Source: Nocardiopsis sp. CNR-923 | GTDB taxonomy: Bacteria > Actinomycetota > Actinomycetes > Streptosporangiales > Streptosporangiaceae | Direction of reading: 5' to 3' | Assembly (NCBI RefSeq): GCF_001942255.1 | Contig: NZ_MKKC01000087.1 | Span: forward strand, 150,038-214,037 | DNA length: 64,000 bases | Shown here: positions 1-9,054 of the stretch, one piece after another | How the letters are laid out: each line of letters begins with the position of its first letter | Numbering within the stretch: the stretch's first letter is position 1 | Program-made: the position numbers and the translations under genes | Notes under the pieces: model-generated | Databases searched by the model: none | Seen by the model: only the letters and a program-made list of their open reading frames with translations | Told to the model about the DNA's origin: nothing

Positions 1-342
1 TCCCGGGTGGCGGACGCCGTGGAGGAGGCGGGCGGTGCGCTGCCCGAGGCCGATCTCGACACCCTCAACCTCGCCCGTCCCCTGGTCGACGGCGAACAGG
101 TGCTCGTGGGCGTGCCGCAGGCGGCGGGCATGGGACCCGCCCAGGGGACACCGGTGGACGTCAACCGGGCCGACGCCGCCACGCTCACCGGTCTGCCCCG
201 GATCGGCGAGGTCATCGCCGCCGAGATCGTCGCGCACCGGGAGGCCAACGGACCCTTCGCCAGCGTCGACGAACTGGTCGAGGTGAACGGCATCGGCGAG
301 CGGACCCTGGAGACCCTCCGGCCACACGTGACAGCGGGGTGA
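1..342 (+). CDS. comEA: ComEA family DNA-binding competence protein, 3' part only
   Basis: The gene is open from the left edge of the window, so its start and N-terminal membrane anchor are missing. The visible part ends in a helix-hairpin-helix domain (VDVNRADAATLTGLPRIG, then a second hairpin VNGIGERTL), the usual DNA-binding end of ComEA. It also keeps the end of a SLBB-like segment (LVDGEQVLVGVP) before it. ComEA binds incoming double-stranded DNA at the cell surface. The stop codon overlaps the GTG start of comEC (GTGA), so the two are translationally coupled. Family assignment is firm; competence in this organism is inference. Confidence 0.9.
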   Translation, partial: SRVADAVEEAGGALPEADLDTLNLARPLVDGEQVLVGVPQAAGMGPAQGTPVDVNRADAATLTGLPRIGEVIAAEIVAHREANGPFASVDELVEVNGIGERTLETLRPHVTAG

Positions 343-2690
343 GCGCGGTGACGACATGGCTGGGAACGGACGCGTTCGGTCTGCGACGACCGCCCGACGT
401 GCGACTCCTCCTTCCGGCGGTCATGGCGTGGCTGACGGCGCTGGGCGCGCTGGCGGCGCCGCCCCGGCTGTCGTGGGCCTGCTCGGTGGTCGCGGGTGGC
501 GCCGCGATCGGGGTGTACCTGCGGGCGCGACCGCGGTCGGAGCCGGTGGCCCTCACTCTGGTGGCCGCGCTGGCCTGCTCGGCGACGGTGGCGGCGGTCA
601 CCGGCGCCCACGTCGCCCGCGCGACGGGCAGCGCGGCCTCACGGGTGGCAGCCCTGGAGAGGGAGGCGGAGTTCGCGGCGACCGTGCGGACGGACCCGCG
701 GTCCCGGGCGGGTGCTCCCCGGCCTGGGCGCGCGGAGTGGGTGATGGTCGCCCGAACTGCGTGGGTACGCGTCGACGGTCGGCGGACCGTGTCGAGCGCG
801 CAGGTGGTGGTCCTTGCCTCGGGTCCGCGGTGGAACGGCCTGCTGCCGGGCCAGGAGTTCCGCGCCCGCGGCGTCTTCCTCCCCTCCGAGGGCGATCCGC
901 TCACGTCGGCGCTGGTCCTGGTGCGGGGTCCCCCCGAGGCGGTGACGCGGCCGAGCGGCCTCCAGGCGCTGGCCGGCCGGGTCCGAGCGGGGCTGCGCGA
1001 GGCTGCCTCCGCACTCCCCCAGCCGGAGCGCGGGCTGCTTCCCGCACTGGTCGTCGGGGACGTGCGGCTCCTGCGCGAGGACACCGCTGAGGACTTCCGT
1101 TCGACCGGCATGGCTCACCTGCTGACCGTCTCCGGATCCAATTTGGCGGTGCTCACCGGTTTCGTGCTGGGGCTGGCCCGGTGGCTGCGGGCACCCGTGT
1201 GGTGCTCGGTGGCGGGCGGCGCGGTGATGATCTGGCTGTTCGTCCTGGTGTGCCGACCGGAGCCCAGCGTGGTCCGGGCCGCGTTCATGGGATCGCTCGC
1301 CCTCCTCGCGCTGGCCACCGGCCGTGCGCACGCCGCCCTCGGGGCGCTGAGCCTCACCGTCCTCGGGGTACTGTTCGTGGCACCCGGGCTCGCGGTCTCC
1401 TACGGATTCACGCTGTCCGTGCTGGCCACGGCGGGCATCCTGGCGTTCGTTCCGTCCTGGACCCGGATGTGGTCGCGGTGGCTTCCCCAGCCGGTGGCCG
1501 ACGCGGTCGCGGTCGCCGTGGCGGCGCAGGTCGCGGTCGCTCCGGTGCTGGTGCTGCTCTCGGCGGAGGTGTCGTGGGTGGCCGTTCCCGCCAACGTGCT
1601 GGCGGCCCCGGTCGTGGCCACGGTGACGGTCGCCGGGTTCGTGCTCGCGGCCCTGTCCGTGCTCTGGCCGACTGCCGCTGCGGTCGCCGCGCATCCGCCC
1701 GGGTGGGGTGTGGCGTGGATCGCGTGGGTGGCGGAGACGGGGGCGGGGGTGCCGCACGGAGCGCTCCCCTGGCGTTCGGACGCGGTGGGCGCACTCGTCC
1801 TGGCGGGGATCCTGCTCATCCTGGTGTCGGCGCGGGGGTGGCTGCTGCGCGTGGCGGCGGCGATCGTCGTCGCGGTGCTGCTCCTGTTCCTGGCGGTGCG
1901 GTGCGTCCCCGGCGACTGGCCGCCGCAGGGGTGGGACCTGGTCGCCTGCGACGTGGGGCAGGGGGACGGGTTCGTGCTGTCGGCGGGCGCCGGGTCGGCG
2001 ATCGTGGCCGACACCGGCGAGGACCCGGCCGTGATCGACGCGTGCCTGACCCGACTGGGTGTGCGGGAGGTCCCGCTCCTGGTGCTCAGCCACGACCACG
2101 CCGACCACGTGGACGGGACACCGGGCGTCCTGCGGCACCGCCGGGTCGGGGCGGCGCTGGTCCCGCACGGCTTCGGCGACACCGCGATGGGCCGCGCGCT
2201 CGCCGAGGACGAGGTGGAGCTGTGGGCGGGCCGACGCGGGCAGTCCTTCCGGGTCGGCCCCTGGCTCCTGCGTGTGCTGTGGCCGCCGCCGGGCTACGCC
2301 GGGTCGGTCAACGACGGATCCGTGGTGGTGCGTGCGGACGGCGCCTCCCTGTCGGTGCTGCTGACGGGTGACATCGAGGAGCAGGCCCAGAGAAGGATGC
2401 TCGCGGGGCCGGATGCCGGGCTGCTGCCGGTGACCGTCCTCACCGCGCCGCACCACGGCGCGAACACCCAGGACCCGGACTTCCTTGCGGCCACCGAACC
2501 TGTGGTCACGGTGACGTCGGTGGGCGAGGACAACGCCTACGGGCATCCCTCCCCGTACACGTGGGCCCTGCTGGAGCGGCTGGGGCGGATCAACCTGCGC
2601 ACCGACCGGGACGGGGACGTCGCCGTCCTCGACGGTGGTGGGACCGGTCCCGTCCGGGTCGTGGCGCGGGGCCCGGCCCCCGGCCGGTGA
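339..2690 (+). CDS. comEC: ComEC/Rec2 DNA uptake channel protein
   Basis: 783-residue polytopic membrane protein. The central Competence domain carries the conserved HLLTVSGSNLAVL stretch near residue 257, within many hydrophobic helices. The C-terminal part is a metallo-beta-lactamase-like domain with DVGQGDG near residue 537 and the metal-binding SHDHADHVDG near residue 583. ComEC is the inner-membrane channel that takes up single-stranded DNA; the C-terminal domain is thought to degrade the other strand. The GTG start overlaps the comEA stop, and holA follows about 100 nt later, the usual comEA-comEC-holA order. No frameshift is seen. Confidence 0.95.
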   Translation: MSAVTTWLGTDAFGLRRPPDVRLLLPAVMAWLTALGALAAPPRLSWACSVVAGGAAIGVYLRARPRSEPVALTLVAALACSATVAAVTGAHVARATGSAASRVAALEREAEFAATVRTDPRSRAGAPRPGRAEWVMVARTAWVRVDGRRTVSSAQVVVLASGPRWNGLLPGQEFRARGVFLPSEGDPLTSALVLVRGPPEAVTRPSGLQALAGRVRAGLREAASALPQPERGLLPALVVGDVRLLREDTAEDFRSTGMAHLLTVSGSNLAVLTGFVLGLARWLRAPVWCSVAGGAVMIWLFVLVCRPEPSVVRAAFMGSLALLALATGRAHAALGALSLTVLGVLFVAPGLAVSYGFTLSVLATAGILAFVPSWTRMWSRWLPQPVADAVAVAVAAQVAVAPVLVLLSAEVSWVAVPANVLAAPVVATVTVAGFVLAALSVLWPTAAAVAAHPPGWGVAWIAWVAETGAGVPHGALPWRSDAVGALVLAGILLILVSARGWLLRVAAAIVVAVLLLFLAVRCVPGDWPPQGWDLVACDVGQGDGFVLSAGAGSAIVADTGEDPAVIDACLTRLGVREVPLLVLSHDHADHVDGTPGVLRHRRVGAALVPHGFGDTAMGRALAEDEVELWAGRRGQSFRVGPWLLRVLWPPPGYAGSVNDGSVVVRADGASLSVLLTGDIEEQAQRRMLAGPDAGLLPVTVLTAPHHGANTQDPDFLAATEPVVTVTSVGEDNAYGHPSPYTWALLERLGRINLRTDRDGDVAVLDGGGTGPVRVVARGPAPGR

Positions 2691-2790
2691 CCGTGCGGCG
2701 TGCCCCGCCCGTCCACGGCGCGGGCACCGAAGGGGGCCGCTGGCGGTGGACCGAGCCCGGTCGGTCGGTGGACCGTGGCATCCTCGGAGT

Positions 2791-3753
2791 ATGCCTGCAC
2801 CCGCCCCTGTCACCGTCATCGTCGGCACCGAGGAACTCCTCGTCGACCGCGCCGTGGCCGCAGCGGTCGCCGCGGTCCGCGCGACCGACCCCGACGTCGA
2901 CGTCCACGACCTCCTGCCCGCCCAGGTGGGCCCGTCCACGCTGGTCGAGGTCACCTCGCCCTCCCTGTTCGGCGACCGCAGCGTCGTGGTGCTGCGCTCC
3001 GCCCACGACCTGACCAAGGACCTGGCGGCGACCGTCTCCGACTACCTCACGGCGCCGGCCGACGACGTCCACCTGGTCCTCACCCACGCCGGGGGCGCCA
3101 AGGGCAAGGCCTTGCTCCAGGCCGCGGTGAAGGCGGGCGCCCAACGGGTCGACTGCAAGGGGCCGACCAAGGGCTCGGAGCGGGTGGCGTTCGTCAAGGG
3201 CGAGTTCTCCGCCGCCGGGCGACAGATCACGCCGGACGCGGCGCAGGCTCTGGTCGACGCGGTGGGAACCGAACTCCGGGAGATCGCCGCCGCGTGCACG
3301 CAGCTCGTCGCCGACGCCCAGGGCCGGGTGGACGCCGCCGCAGTGGCCCGCTACCACTCCGGAAGGGCCGAGGCGTCCGGGTTCTCGGTCGCGGACCGCG
3401 CCGTCGAGGGCCGCCTGCCGGAGGCGCTGGAGCAGCTGCGCTGGTCGCTGGCCGTGGGCACCGCCCCGGTACTGATCAACAGCGCCCTGGCGGGTGCGGT
3501 GCGCGGTATCGCCGTAGCCGCCCAGCCGCAACGGGGCACGAGTGAGGCGGAGCTGGCCAAGCGGGCCAAGGTGCCGCCGTGGAAGATGCGCACGCTCCGC
3601 CAGCAGGCACGCGGTTGGTCCCCGGCCGGAATCACCCGCGCCATGAGCGTGGTCGCCGAAACCGACGCGCTGATCAAGGGCGCCGGACGCGATCCCGAGT
3701 ACGCCCTGGAGCGCGCCGTGATCGAGATCGCCCGCGCCCGCGGCACCCGCTGA
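2791..3753 (+). CDS. holA: DNA polymerase III delta subunit
   Basis: 320-residue clamp-loader delta subunit, which opens the beta clamp during loading on DNA. The N-terminus MPAPAPVTVIVGTEELLVDR matches the family start, so I chose ATG 2791 over an open extension back to 2635 that runs through comEC. The downstream LRQQARGWSPAGI segment is typical of the C-terminal helical domain. Position after comEC is conserved. An 8-bp GC stem at 3872-3898 may serve as its terminator, but it overlaps the last codons of the convergent gene. Confidence 0.93.
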   Translation: MPAPAPVTVIVGTEELLVDRAVAAAVAAVRATDPDVDVHDLLPAQVGPSTLVEVTSPSLFGDRSVVVLRSAHDLTKDLAATVSDYLTAPADDVHLVLTHAGGAKGKALLQAAVKAGAQRVDCKGPTKGSERVAFVKGEFSAAGRQITPDAAQALVDAVGTELREIAAACTQLVADAQGRVDAAAVARYHSGRAEASGFSVADRAVEGRLPEALEQLRWSLAVGTAPVLINSALAGAVRGIAVAAQPQRGTSEAELAKRAKVPPWKMRTLRQQARGWSPAGITRAMSVVAETDALIKGAGRDPEYALERAVIEIARARGTR

Positions 3754-3881
3754 CCCCCGGCCCGGCCACGGGCCAGCGGAACCACGCCGAGGGTGGTCGG
3801 GCGCACCGGCTGGCGGCGGTCCTGGAAGCCACCGGCAAGACGGCGCCGCGCCGAGGACGACCATCGAGCGTGGCGGGCGGG

Positions 3882-5089
3882 CTAGTTGATCGCCCGCCCT
3901 CCGTGCCACACACGCAGGGCGTTCAGGCCCATTGACCAGGCGAACGCGCCCTCGTGGTCGGCGTCCCACTGCACGAGGTCCGCCACACTGCCCGGCGTGA
4001 GCGTTCCCCGGTCGGGGAGACCGAGCGCCCGCGCCCCACCCCTGGTGGCCGCGTTGAGCGCCTCGTGGACCGTCATCTCGAACATCGAGATCGCCAGCGA
4101 GATGATCAGCGGCATCGACGTGGCCCCGGACTGGCCCGGATTGTGGTCCGTCCCCAGCCCGACCGGCACCCCGTGGTCGAGCAGCGTGCGCACCGGCGGG
4201 GTCCGGCGCTCGTGCAGCGACGTGGTGGGGCAGGCCACCACCGGCGTCCGGGTGGCGGCCAGCGCCAGGACGTCCTCGTCGTCGGTCTCGTGCAGCAGGT
4301 CCACCGAGGAACACCCCAACTCGGCGGCCATCCGCACGGCCCCGTGGCGGGGGCGCGAGCAGGCGTGCAGGGTCGTGCGCAACCCCACCGACTGGCCCAC
4401 GCTCAGCAGCATGTGCGCGTCGTCGGTGGTGAACTGCTGGTTGTCGCAGTACACGTCCACCCCGTCGGCACCGGCCATCGCGGCGTCGTTCAGCCACGAG
4501 GCGGCCGTGCTCACGTACTCCTTGGGGCGTCCGAAGAACTCCGGCGGCACCCCGTGCGCGGGGAAGAACGTCACGTGCAGGCGCGGCATCCCCGGTTCCT
4601 CCTCCAGGGACCGCAGCAGGCGCACGTCGGCGAGTTCCCCGTCCCGGGTCAGGTGGTACCCGGTCTTGGCCTCCACCGTGGTGGTGCCCGTGAGCACCCA
4701 GTGGCGCAGGCGCTCCCGCACCGCGTTGCACAGCGTCCAGGGGTCGGTCCCACGGGTGATGGTCACCGTGGTCGACACTCCCCCGCCGGCCGCGAAGATG
4801 TCCCCCTTGGACGCGCCTTGGCCCACATGTTGACCTCGGCGTACCGGTCGCCCGCGTACACGGGGTGGCAGTGGGCGTCGACCAGTCCCGGAGTGACGAG
4901 GCCGCCGCCGATGTTGACGACCTCGTCCACGTCGGTGAGGTCGTCGAACACCCCGGGGATGCGTTGTGGCAGGTCGGCGGCGGGGCCGACCCAGGCCACG
5001 CGGTCACCGTTGAGCAGGAGCGCCGCCTTGGTCAGCAGCTCGTTCCCGGTCCACAGCCGACCGATGTTGGTGAGGAGTACCAGCGTCAT
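3882..5089 (-). CDS. hutI: imidazolonepropionase-like amidohydrolase (HutI family), one frameshift
   Basis: Read as one gene of about 400 residues with a frameshift near 4818. The first part starts MTLVLLTNIGRLWTG and has the metal-binding LVDAHCHPVYAGDR. The second part has EAKTGYHL, TFFPAHGVPPEF, DVYCDNQQFT, a histidine-rich helix and VGLGTDHNPGQ, in HutI order. HutI opens 4-imidazolone-5-propionate to N-formimino-glutamate in histidine breakdown. No other hut gene is nearby and similarity to classical actinobacterial HutI is only moderate, so a related amidohydrolase with another substrate is possible. Restoring one G in AAGGGCGCG joins the frames. Confidence 0.7.
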
Positions 5090-5464
5090 GGTTCGTGTTC
5101 GCCGGTCAGATCCGCCGATGACGGCTGGCGACACGGTCGTGGGGTACACGGGCGGACATAGCGACCTCGTATCTGGAGCGATCCGACTGAGCCGGGGCGG
5201 CGGCGGGGCCGCCGAGGGCCGTGTCAGCGGTTGGGGGCGTCGCCTGTCAGAGGGGACGGCGGCCGCTGAGGGCCGGTGCTCCAAAACCGTAGTCCATTCT
5301 CCGACCCCCTGTACACCTCCCCTGAGGGACGAATGCGAGTGATTGTCGCCAATACTCGCGAGTCGCCTTGGGTGACGATCGCCACGCTCGCACGAAACGG
5401 CCGGGGCGCCCCGGTGGAGCGCCCCGGCCGTCCGGTGTGGTCGCGGGGAGACGTCGCCCCGCCC
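5090..5464. other. intergenic region between the HutI-like gene and hflX
   Basis: 375 bases without a gene. The right part holds the hflX terminator hairpin (5397-5431). The left part is the leader of the minus-strand HutI-like gene; I see no clear -35/-10 pair or known riboswitch in it. Confidence 0.6.
5397..5431 (-). terminator. GC-rich terminator hairpin after hflX
   Basis: Perfect 13-bp stem (ACGGCCGGGGCGC with GCGCCCCGGCCGT) and a 9-nt loop, placed about 35 nt past the hflX stop. It lacks a long U tract, as is common in actinobacteria. Confidence 0.75.
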
Positions 5465-6991
5465 TCAGGCGGTGCTGGGCGCGTACTCCCCCAGCTTGGC
5501 GGCGAGCAGTTCGGGGACGAACGCGTGCAACCGCGTGCCCTCTCCGGTGTGCTCCTCGCTGAGGACCCGCCCCTCCTCGTAGGCCTTGGCGACCAGGTCG
5601 CCGCGCGAGTACGGGACCACCGCGCGCACCTCGTGCGCCAGTTCGGGCAGCGCGTCGGCGACCGCGGCGACGAGACCGGACACGCCCTCGCCGGTGCGCG
5701 CCGAGACCTCGACGACGTCGGGGTAGCGGCTGCGCAGCACCTTGAGCGTGTCGGGGTCGGCCGCGTCGACCTTGTTGACCACGATCAGCTCGGGAACGTC
5801 GGTCGCGTCGATCTCGGCGAAGACCTCGTGGACCGCCCTGATCTGCTGCTCGGGGTCCGGGTGCGCGCCGTCGACCACGTGCAGGATCAGGTCGGAGTCG
5901 CCGACCTCCTCCAGGGTGGAGCGGAACGCCTCCACCAGCTGGTGCGGCAGGTGCCGGACGAATCCGACCGTGTCGCTCAGGGTGAAGCCGCGGCCGTCGG
6001 GCGTGCGCGCCTGGCGCACGGTCGGGTCCAGGGTGGCGAACAGGGCGTTCTCCACCAGCACCCCGGCGCCGGTCAGCCGGTTGAGCAGGCTCGACTTGCC
6101 CGCGTTGGTGTAGCCGGCGATCGCCACCGACGGGACCTCGCGGGTCCGGCGCACGTCGCGCTTGACCTCGCGAGCGGTGCGCATGTGGGCAAGCTGCCTG
6201 CGCAGCTTGGCCATCCGGTCGTTGATGCGCCGCCGGTCGGTCTCGATCTTGGTCTCACCGGGGCCGCGCAGTCCCACACCGCCGCCCGAACCGCCGCCGG
6301 AGCCGCCGGCCTGCCGGGACAGGGAGTCACCCCAACCGCGCAGCCGCGGGAGCAGGTAGTTGAGCTGGGCGAGTTCGACCTGGGCCTTGCCCTCGCTGCT
6401 GCGCGCGTGCTGGGCGAAGATGTCCAGGATGAGCGCGGTGCGGTCGACCACCTTGACCTTGACGACGTCCTCCAGCTGGCGGAGCTGGCCGGGGGTGAGC
6501 TCTCCGTCGCAGATGACCGTGTCGGCCCCGGTGGCCTCGACGATGTCGCGCAGTTCGGCGGCCTTGCCCTTGCCGATGTAGGTGGCGGGGTCCGGCTTGG
6601 GGCGGCGCTGGGTCAACCCCTCCAGCACGAGCGCCCCGGCGGTCTCGGCCAGGGCCGCGAGTTCGGTGAGCGAGTTGTCCGCGTCGGTCTGCGTGCCTTT
6701 GGTCCACACGCCGATGAGCACGACACGCTCCAGACGCAGCGTTCGGTACTCGACCTCGGTGACGTCGGTGAGTTCGGTGGACAGCCCCTGGACACGGCGC
6801 AGCGCGTGCCGCTCGGCGAGTTCCATCTCGCCCCGCTCGGGAGCGTCGCGCGAGGCGGTGTCACGACCGCCGTCCGTCTCCTCTGCGCGGTCGAGGAGGT
6901 CGTCCGCGTCCCCGGTGGCGATCGCCTCGCGGAACTCGTCCTCGCCCGGGGTTCCGGCCGGGTCGGTTCCGCGGATGTCAGAAGTATTCAT
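5465..6991 (-). CDS. hflX: ribosome-associated GTPase HflX
   Basis: 508 residues. The order is an actinobacterial N-terminal extension, the HflX N-terminal domain (GLTQRRPKPDPATYIGKGK), a glycine-rich linker, then a GTPase domain with G1 GYTNAGKSSL near residue 290, FATLDPT, DTVGF and NKVD. HflX binds the 50S subunit, splits stalled ribosomes and helps recovery from heat stress. ATG 6991 is the only plausible start in the region, although the first 75 residues are poorly conserved acidic sequence. It has its own terminator and is transcribed away from the malate synthase gene. Confidence 0.95.
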   Translation of the reverse strand: MNTSDIRGTDPAGTPGEDEFREAIATGDADDLLDRAEETDGGRDTASRDAPERGEMELAERHALRRVQGLSTELTDVTEVEYRTLRLERVVLIGVWTKGTQTDADNSLTELAALAETAGALVLEGLTQRRPKPDPATYIGKGKAAELRDIVEATGADTVICDGELTPGQLRQLEDVVKVKVVDRTALILDIFAQHARSSEGKAQVELAQLNYLLPRLRGWGDSLSRQAGGSGGGSGGGVGLRGPGETKIETDRRRINDRMAKLRRQLAHMRTAREVKRDVRRTREVPSVAIAGYTNAGKSSLLNRLTGAGVLVENALFATLDPTVRQARTPDGRGFTLSDTVGFVRHLPHQLVEAFRSTLEEVGDSDLILHVVDGAHPDPEQQIRAVHEVFAEIDATDVPELIVVNKVDAADPDTLKVLRSRYPDVVEVSARTGEGVSGLVAAVADALPELAHEVRAVVPYSRGDLVAKAYEEGRVLSEEHTGEGTRLHAFVPELLAAKLGEYAPSTA

Positions 6992-7332
6992 ATCCCTCCA
7001 GGTGGGTCAACGTCTCGGCCGCCGCGGATCTTCCCGGTCGGGCGTGCGCCGGCGGGGTCGTGGGGTCGATGGTCCCACCTCGGCCGCATCCAGGCACGTC
7101 ATTATCCCGGGCGCCCCCCGAAACTCTTGAGATCGAGAGGGTGAGATGGGGCCGACGCATCGGATGAGATACTGAAGAAACACGCAACTTCATGCGAGAA
7201 ATTTCGCAAACCTTCGCATAGTAGAAATTCTTCCCGACGTGCAGCACACACAGCGCGTTGACCGCTCGACATCAAGAGAGTAGCTTCTTTTCCACATACC
7301 AGAAGCTTGTTCCGTATTGCGGAAGGTTATCC
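6992..7332. promoter_or_regulatory. divergent hflX/aceB promoter region, AT-rich
   Basis: 341 bases without a gene. The stretch at about 7165-7240 is clearly more AT-rich than its surroundings. It contains GCGAGAAATTTCGC (7194-7207), built around the palindrome GAAATTTC, followed by TTCGCAT that pairs with an upstream ATGCGA. This suggests an operator for carbon-source control of malate synthase; the regulator is unknown. Confidence 0.45.
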
Positions 7333-8937
7333 ATGGGCGCCACGCACGGGGTCGAGATCACGGGCCCCCTCCACGACCGTTTTGACGAGATCCTCACCGA
7401 CGAGGCCCTCGACCTCGTCGCCGAACTACACCGCACCTTCGAGGGCCGCCGCCAGGAGCTGCTCGCCGCGCGCAGGACGCGCCAGGAGCAGATCTCGGCC
7501 GGAACGGACCTCGACTTCCTCCCGGAGACCAAGCACATCCGCGAGGACGACGGCTGGAGGGTCGCCGACCCCGCCCCCGGCATCACCGACCGCCGAGTCG
7601 AGATCACCGGCCCCACCGACCGCAAGATGACCATCAACGCGCTCAACTCCGGCGCGAAGGTGTGGCTGGCCGACTTCGAGGACGCCAACACCCCGCTGTG
7701 GGAGAACATGATCGGCGGGCAGCTCAACCTGCGCGACGCCCTCGACCGCCGGATCGACTTCACCTCCCCCCAGGGCAAGAGCTACGCCCTCAAGGAGGAC
7801 TCCGAGCTCGCCACGATCGTCGTGCGCCCGCGCGGCTGGCACCTGGACGAAAAGCACATCCTCGTCGACGGCCAGCGCACCAGCGGCGGCATCGTCGACT
7901 TCGCGCTCTACTTCCTCCACTGCGCCCAGCGCCAGCTGGACAAGGGCCGGGGCCCGTACTTCTACCTGCCCAAGATGCAGAGCCACCTGGAGGCCCGCCT
8001 CTGGAACGACATCTTCGTCCTCGCCCAGGAGCGCCTCGGCATCCCCCGCGGCACCATCCGCGCCACCTGCCTCATCGAGACCATCCCCGCCGCGTTCGAG
8101 ATGGAGGAGATCCTCTACGAGCTGCGCGAGCACTCCGCCGGTCTCAACGCGGGCCGCTGGGACTACCTCTTCAGCATCATCAAGACGCACCGCACCCGCG
8201 GCCGGAGCTTCCTGCTGCCCGAGCGCAACGCCGTCACCATGACCGCGCCGTTCATGCGCGCCTACACCGAACTGCTGGTCAAGACCTGCCACAAGCGCGG
8301 CGCGCACGCCATCGGGGGCATGGCGGCCTTCATCCCGTCCCGCAAGGACGCCGAGGTGAACACGGTCGCCTTCGCCAAGGTCCGCGACGACAAGTCCCGC
8401 GAGTCCGGCGACGGCTTCGACGGATCCTGGGTCGCCCACCCGGACCTGGTGCCGGTCGCCAAGGAGATCTTCGACGGCGTCCTGGGCGAGCGCCCCAACC
8501 AGATCGACAAGCTGCGCCCCGAGGTCGAGGTCTCGGCCGCCGACCTGCTCGCCGTCGACCGGACCGAGGGCGGCGTCACGCTCACCGGTCTGCGCAACAA
8601 CATCAACGTCGCCCTCCAGTACCTGGCGACCTGGATGGGCGGCAACGGCGCGGTGGCGATCCACAACCTCATGGAGGACGCCGCGACCGCCGAGATCTCC
8701 CGCTCCCAGATCTGGCAGTGGCTGCACAACGACGTCACCCTCGACGACGGCCCCAAGGTCACCGCCGAGCTCGTCAAACGGATCATCGACGAGGAACTCG
8801 GCGCGATCCGCGGCGCCCTCGGCGACGCCTTCGACGAAGCCCTCTACGAGCAGGCCAGTGAGCTGTTCGCCGAGGTCGCCCTCGCCGACGACTACGTCGA
8901 CTTCCTCACCCTGCCCGCCTACGAGCGCATGCCGTAG
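7333..8937 (+). CDS. aceB: malate synthase A
   Basis: 534 residues, normal for the short (A) isoform. It condenses glyoxylate with acetyl-CoA to malate, the last step of the glyoxylate shunt and of glyoxylate salvage. Family signatures include VWLADFEDANTP, the catalytic-domain IRATCLIETIPAAFEMEEILYE split over the barrel, and NNINVALQYLATWMGGNGAV near the C-terminus. I chose ATG 7333 because GGAAGG lies 7 nt upstream and the family N-terminus begins shortly after; an open extension to 7258 looks non-coding. It lies just upstream of the glycolate oxidase genes, which would supply glyoxylate. Confidence 0.95.
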   Translation: MGATHGVEITGPLHDRFDEILTDEALDLVAELHRTFEGRRQELLAARRTRQEQISAGTDLDFLPETKHIREDDGWRVADPAPGITDRRVEITGPTDRKMTINALNSGAKVWLADFEDANTPLWENMIGGQLNLRDALDRRIDFTSPQGKSYALKEDSELATIVVRPRGWHLDEKHILVDGQRTSGGIVDFALYFLHCAQRQLDKGRGPYFYLPKMQSHLEARLWNDIFVLAQERLGIPRGTIRATCLIETIPAAFEMEEILYELREHSAGLNAGRWDYLFSIIKTHRTRGRSFLLPERNAVTMTAPFMRAYTELLVKTCHKRGAHAIGGMAAFIPSRKDAEVNTVAFAKVRDDKSRESGDGFDGSWVAHPDLVPVAKEIFDGVLGERPNQIDKLRPEVEVSAADLLAVDRTEGGVTLTGLRNNINVALQYLATWMGGNGAVAIHNLMEDAATAEISRSQIWQWLHNDVTLDDGPKVTAELVKRIIDEELGAIRGALGDAFDEALYEQASELFAEVALADDYVDFLTLPAYERMP

Positions 8938-8987
8938 CCACACGAGCGGCCGTCTCCCCCGGCGGGGTCGACACTCCACGGCACCCC

Positions 8988-9016
8988 TTGCCCCGGCCAG
9001 GGGTGCGTCATACGTT
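8988..9016 (+). promoter_or_regulatory. predicted promoter of glcDE
   Basis: TTGCCC (8988-8993) and TACGTT (9011-9016) are separated by 17 nt, a good match to actinobacterial housekeeping promoters. They sit in the aceB-glcD gap, so glcDE can be transcribed apart from aceB. Confidence 0.5.
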
Positions 9017-9054
9017 GCGATCGACACGCTGCGACGACGGCACCGGGGGCACCC

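Noticed and set aside
3872..3898. 8-bp GC stem after holA
   Set aside because: It overlaps the last codons of the convergent HutI-like gene and is short; too weak to list as a terminator.
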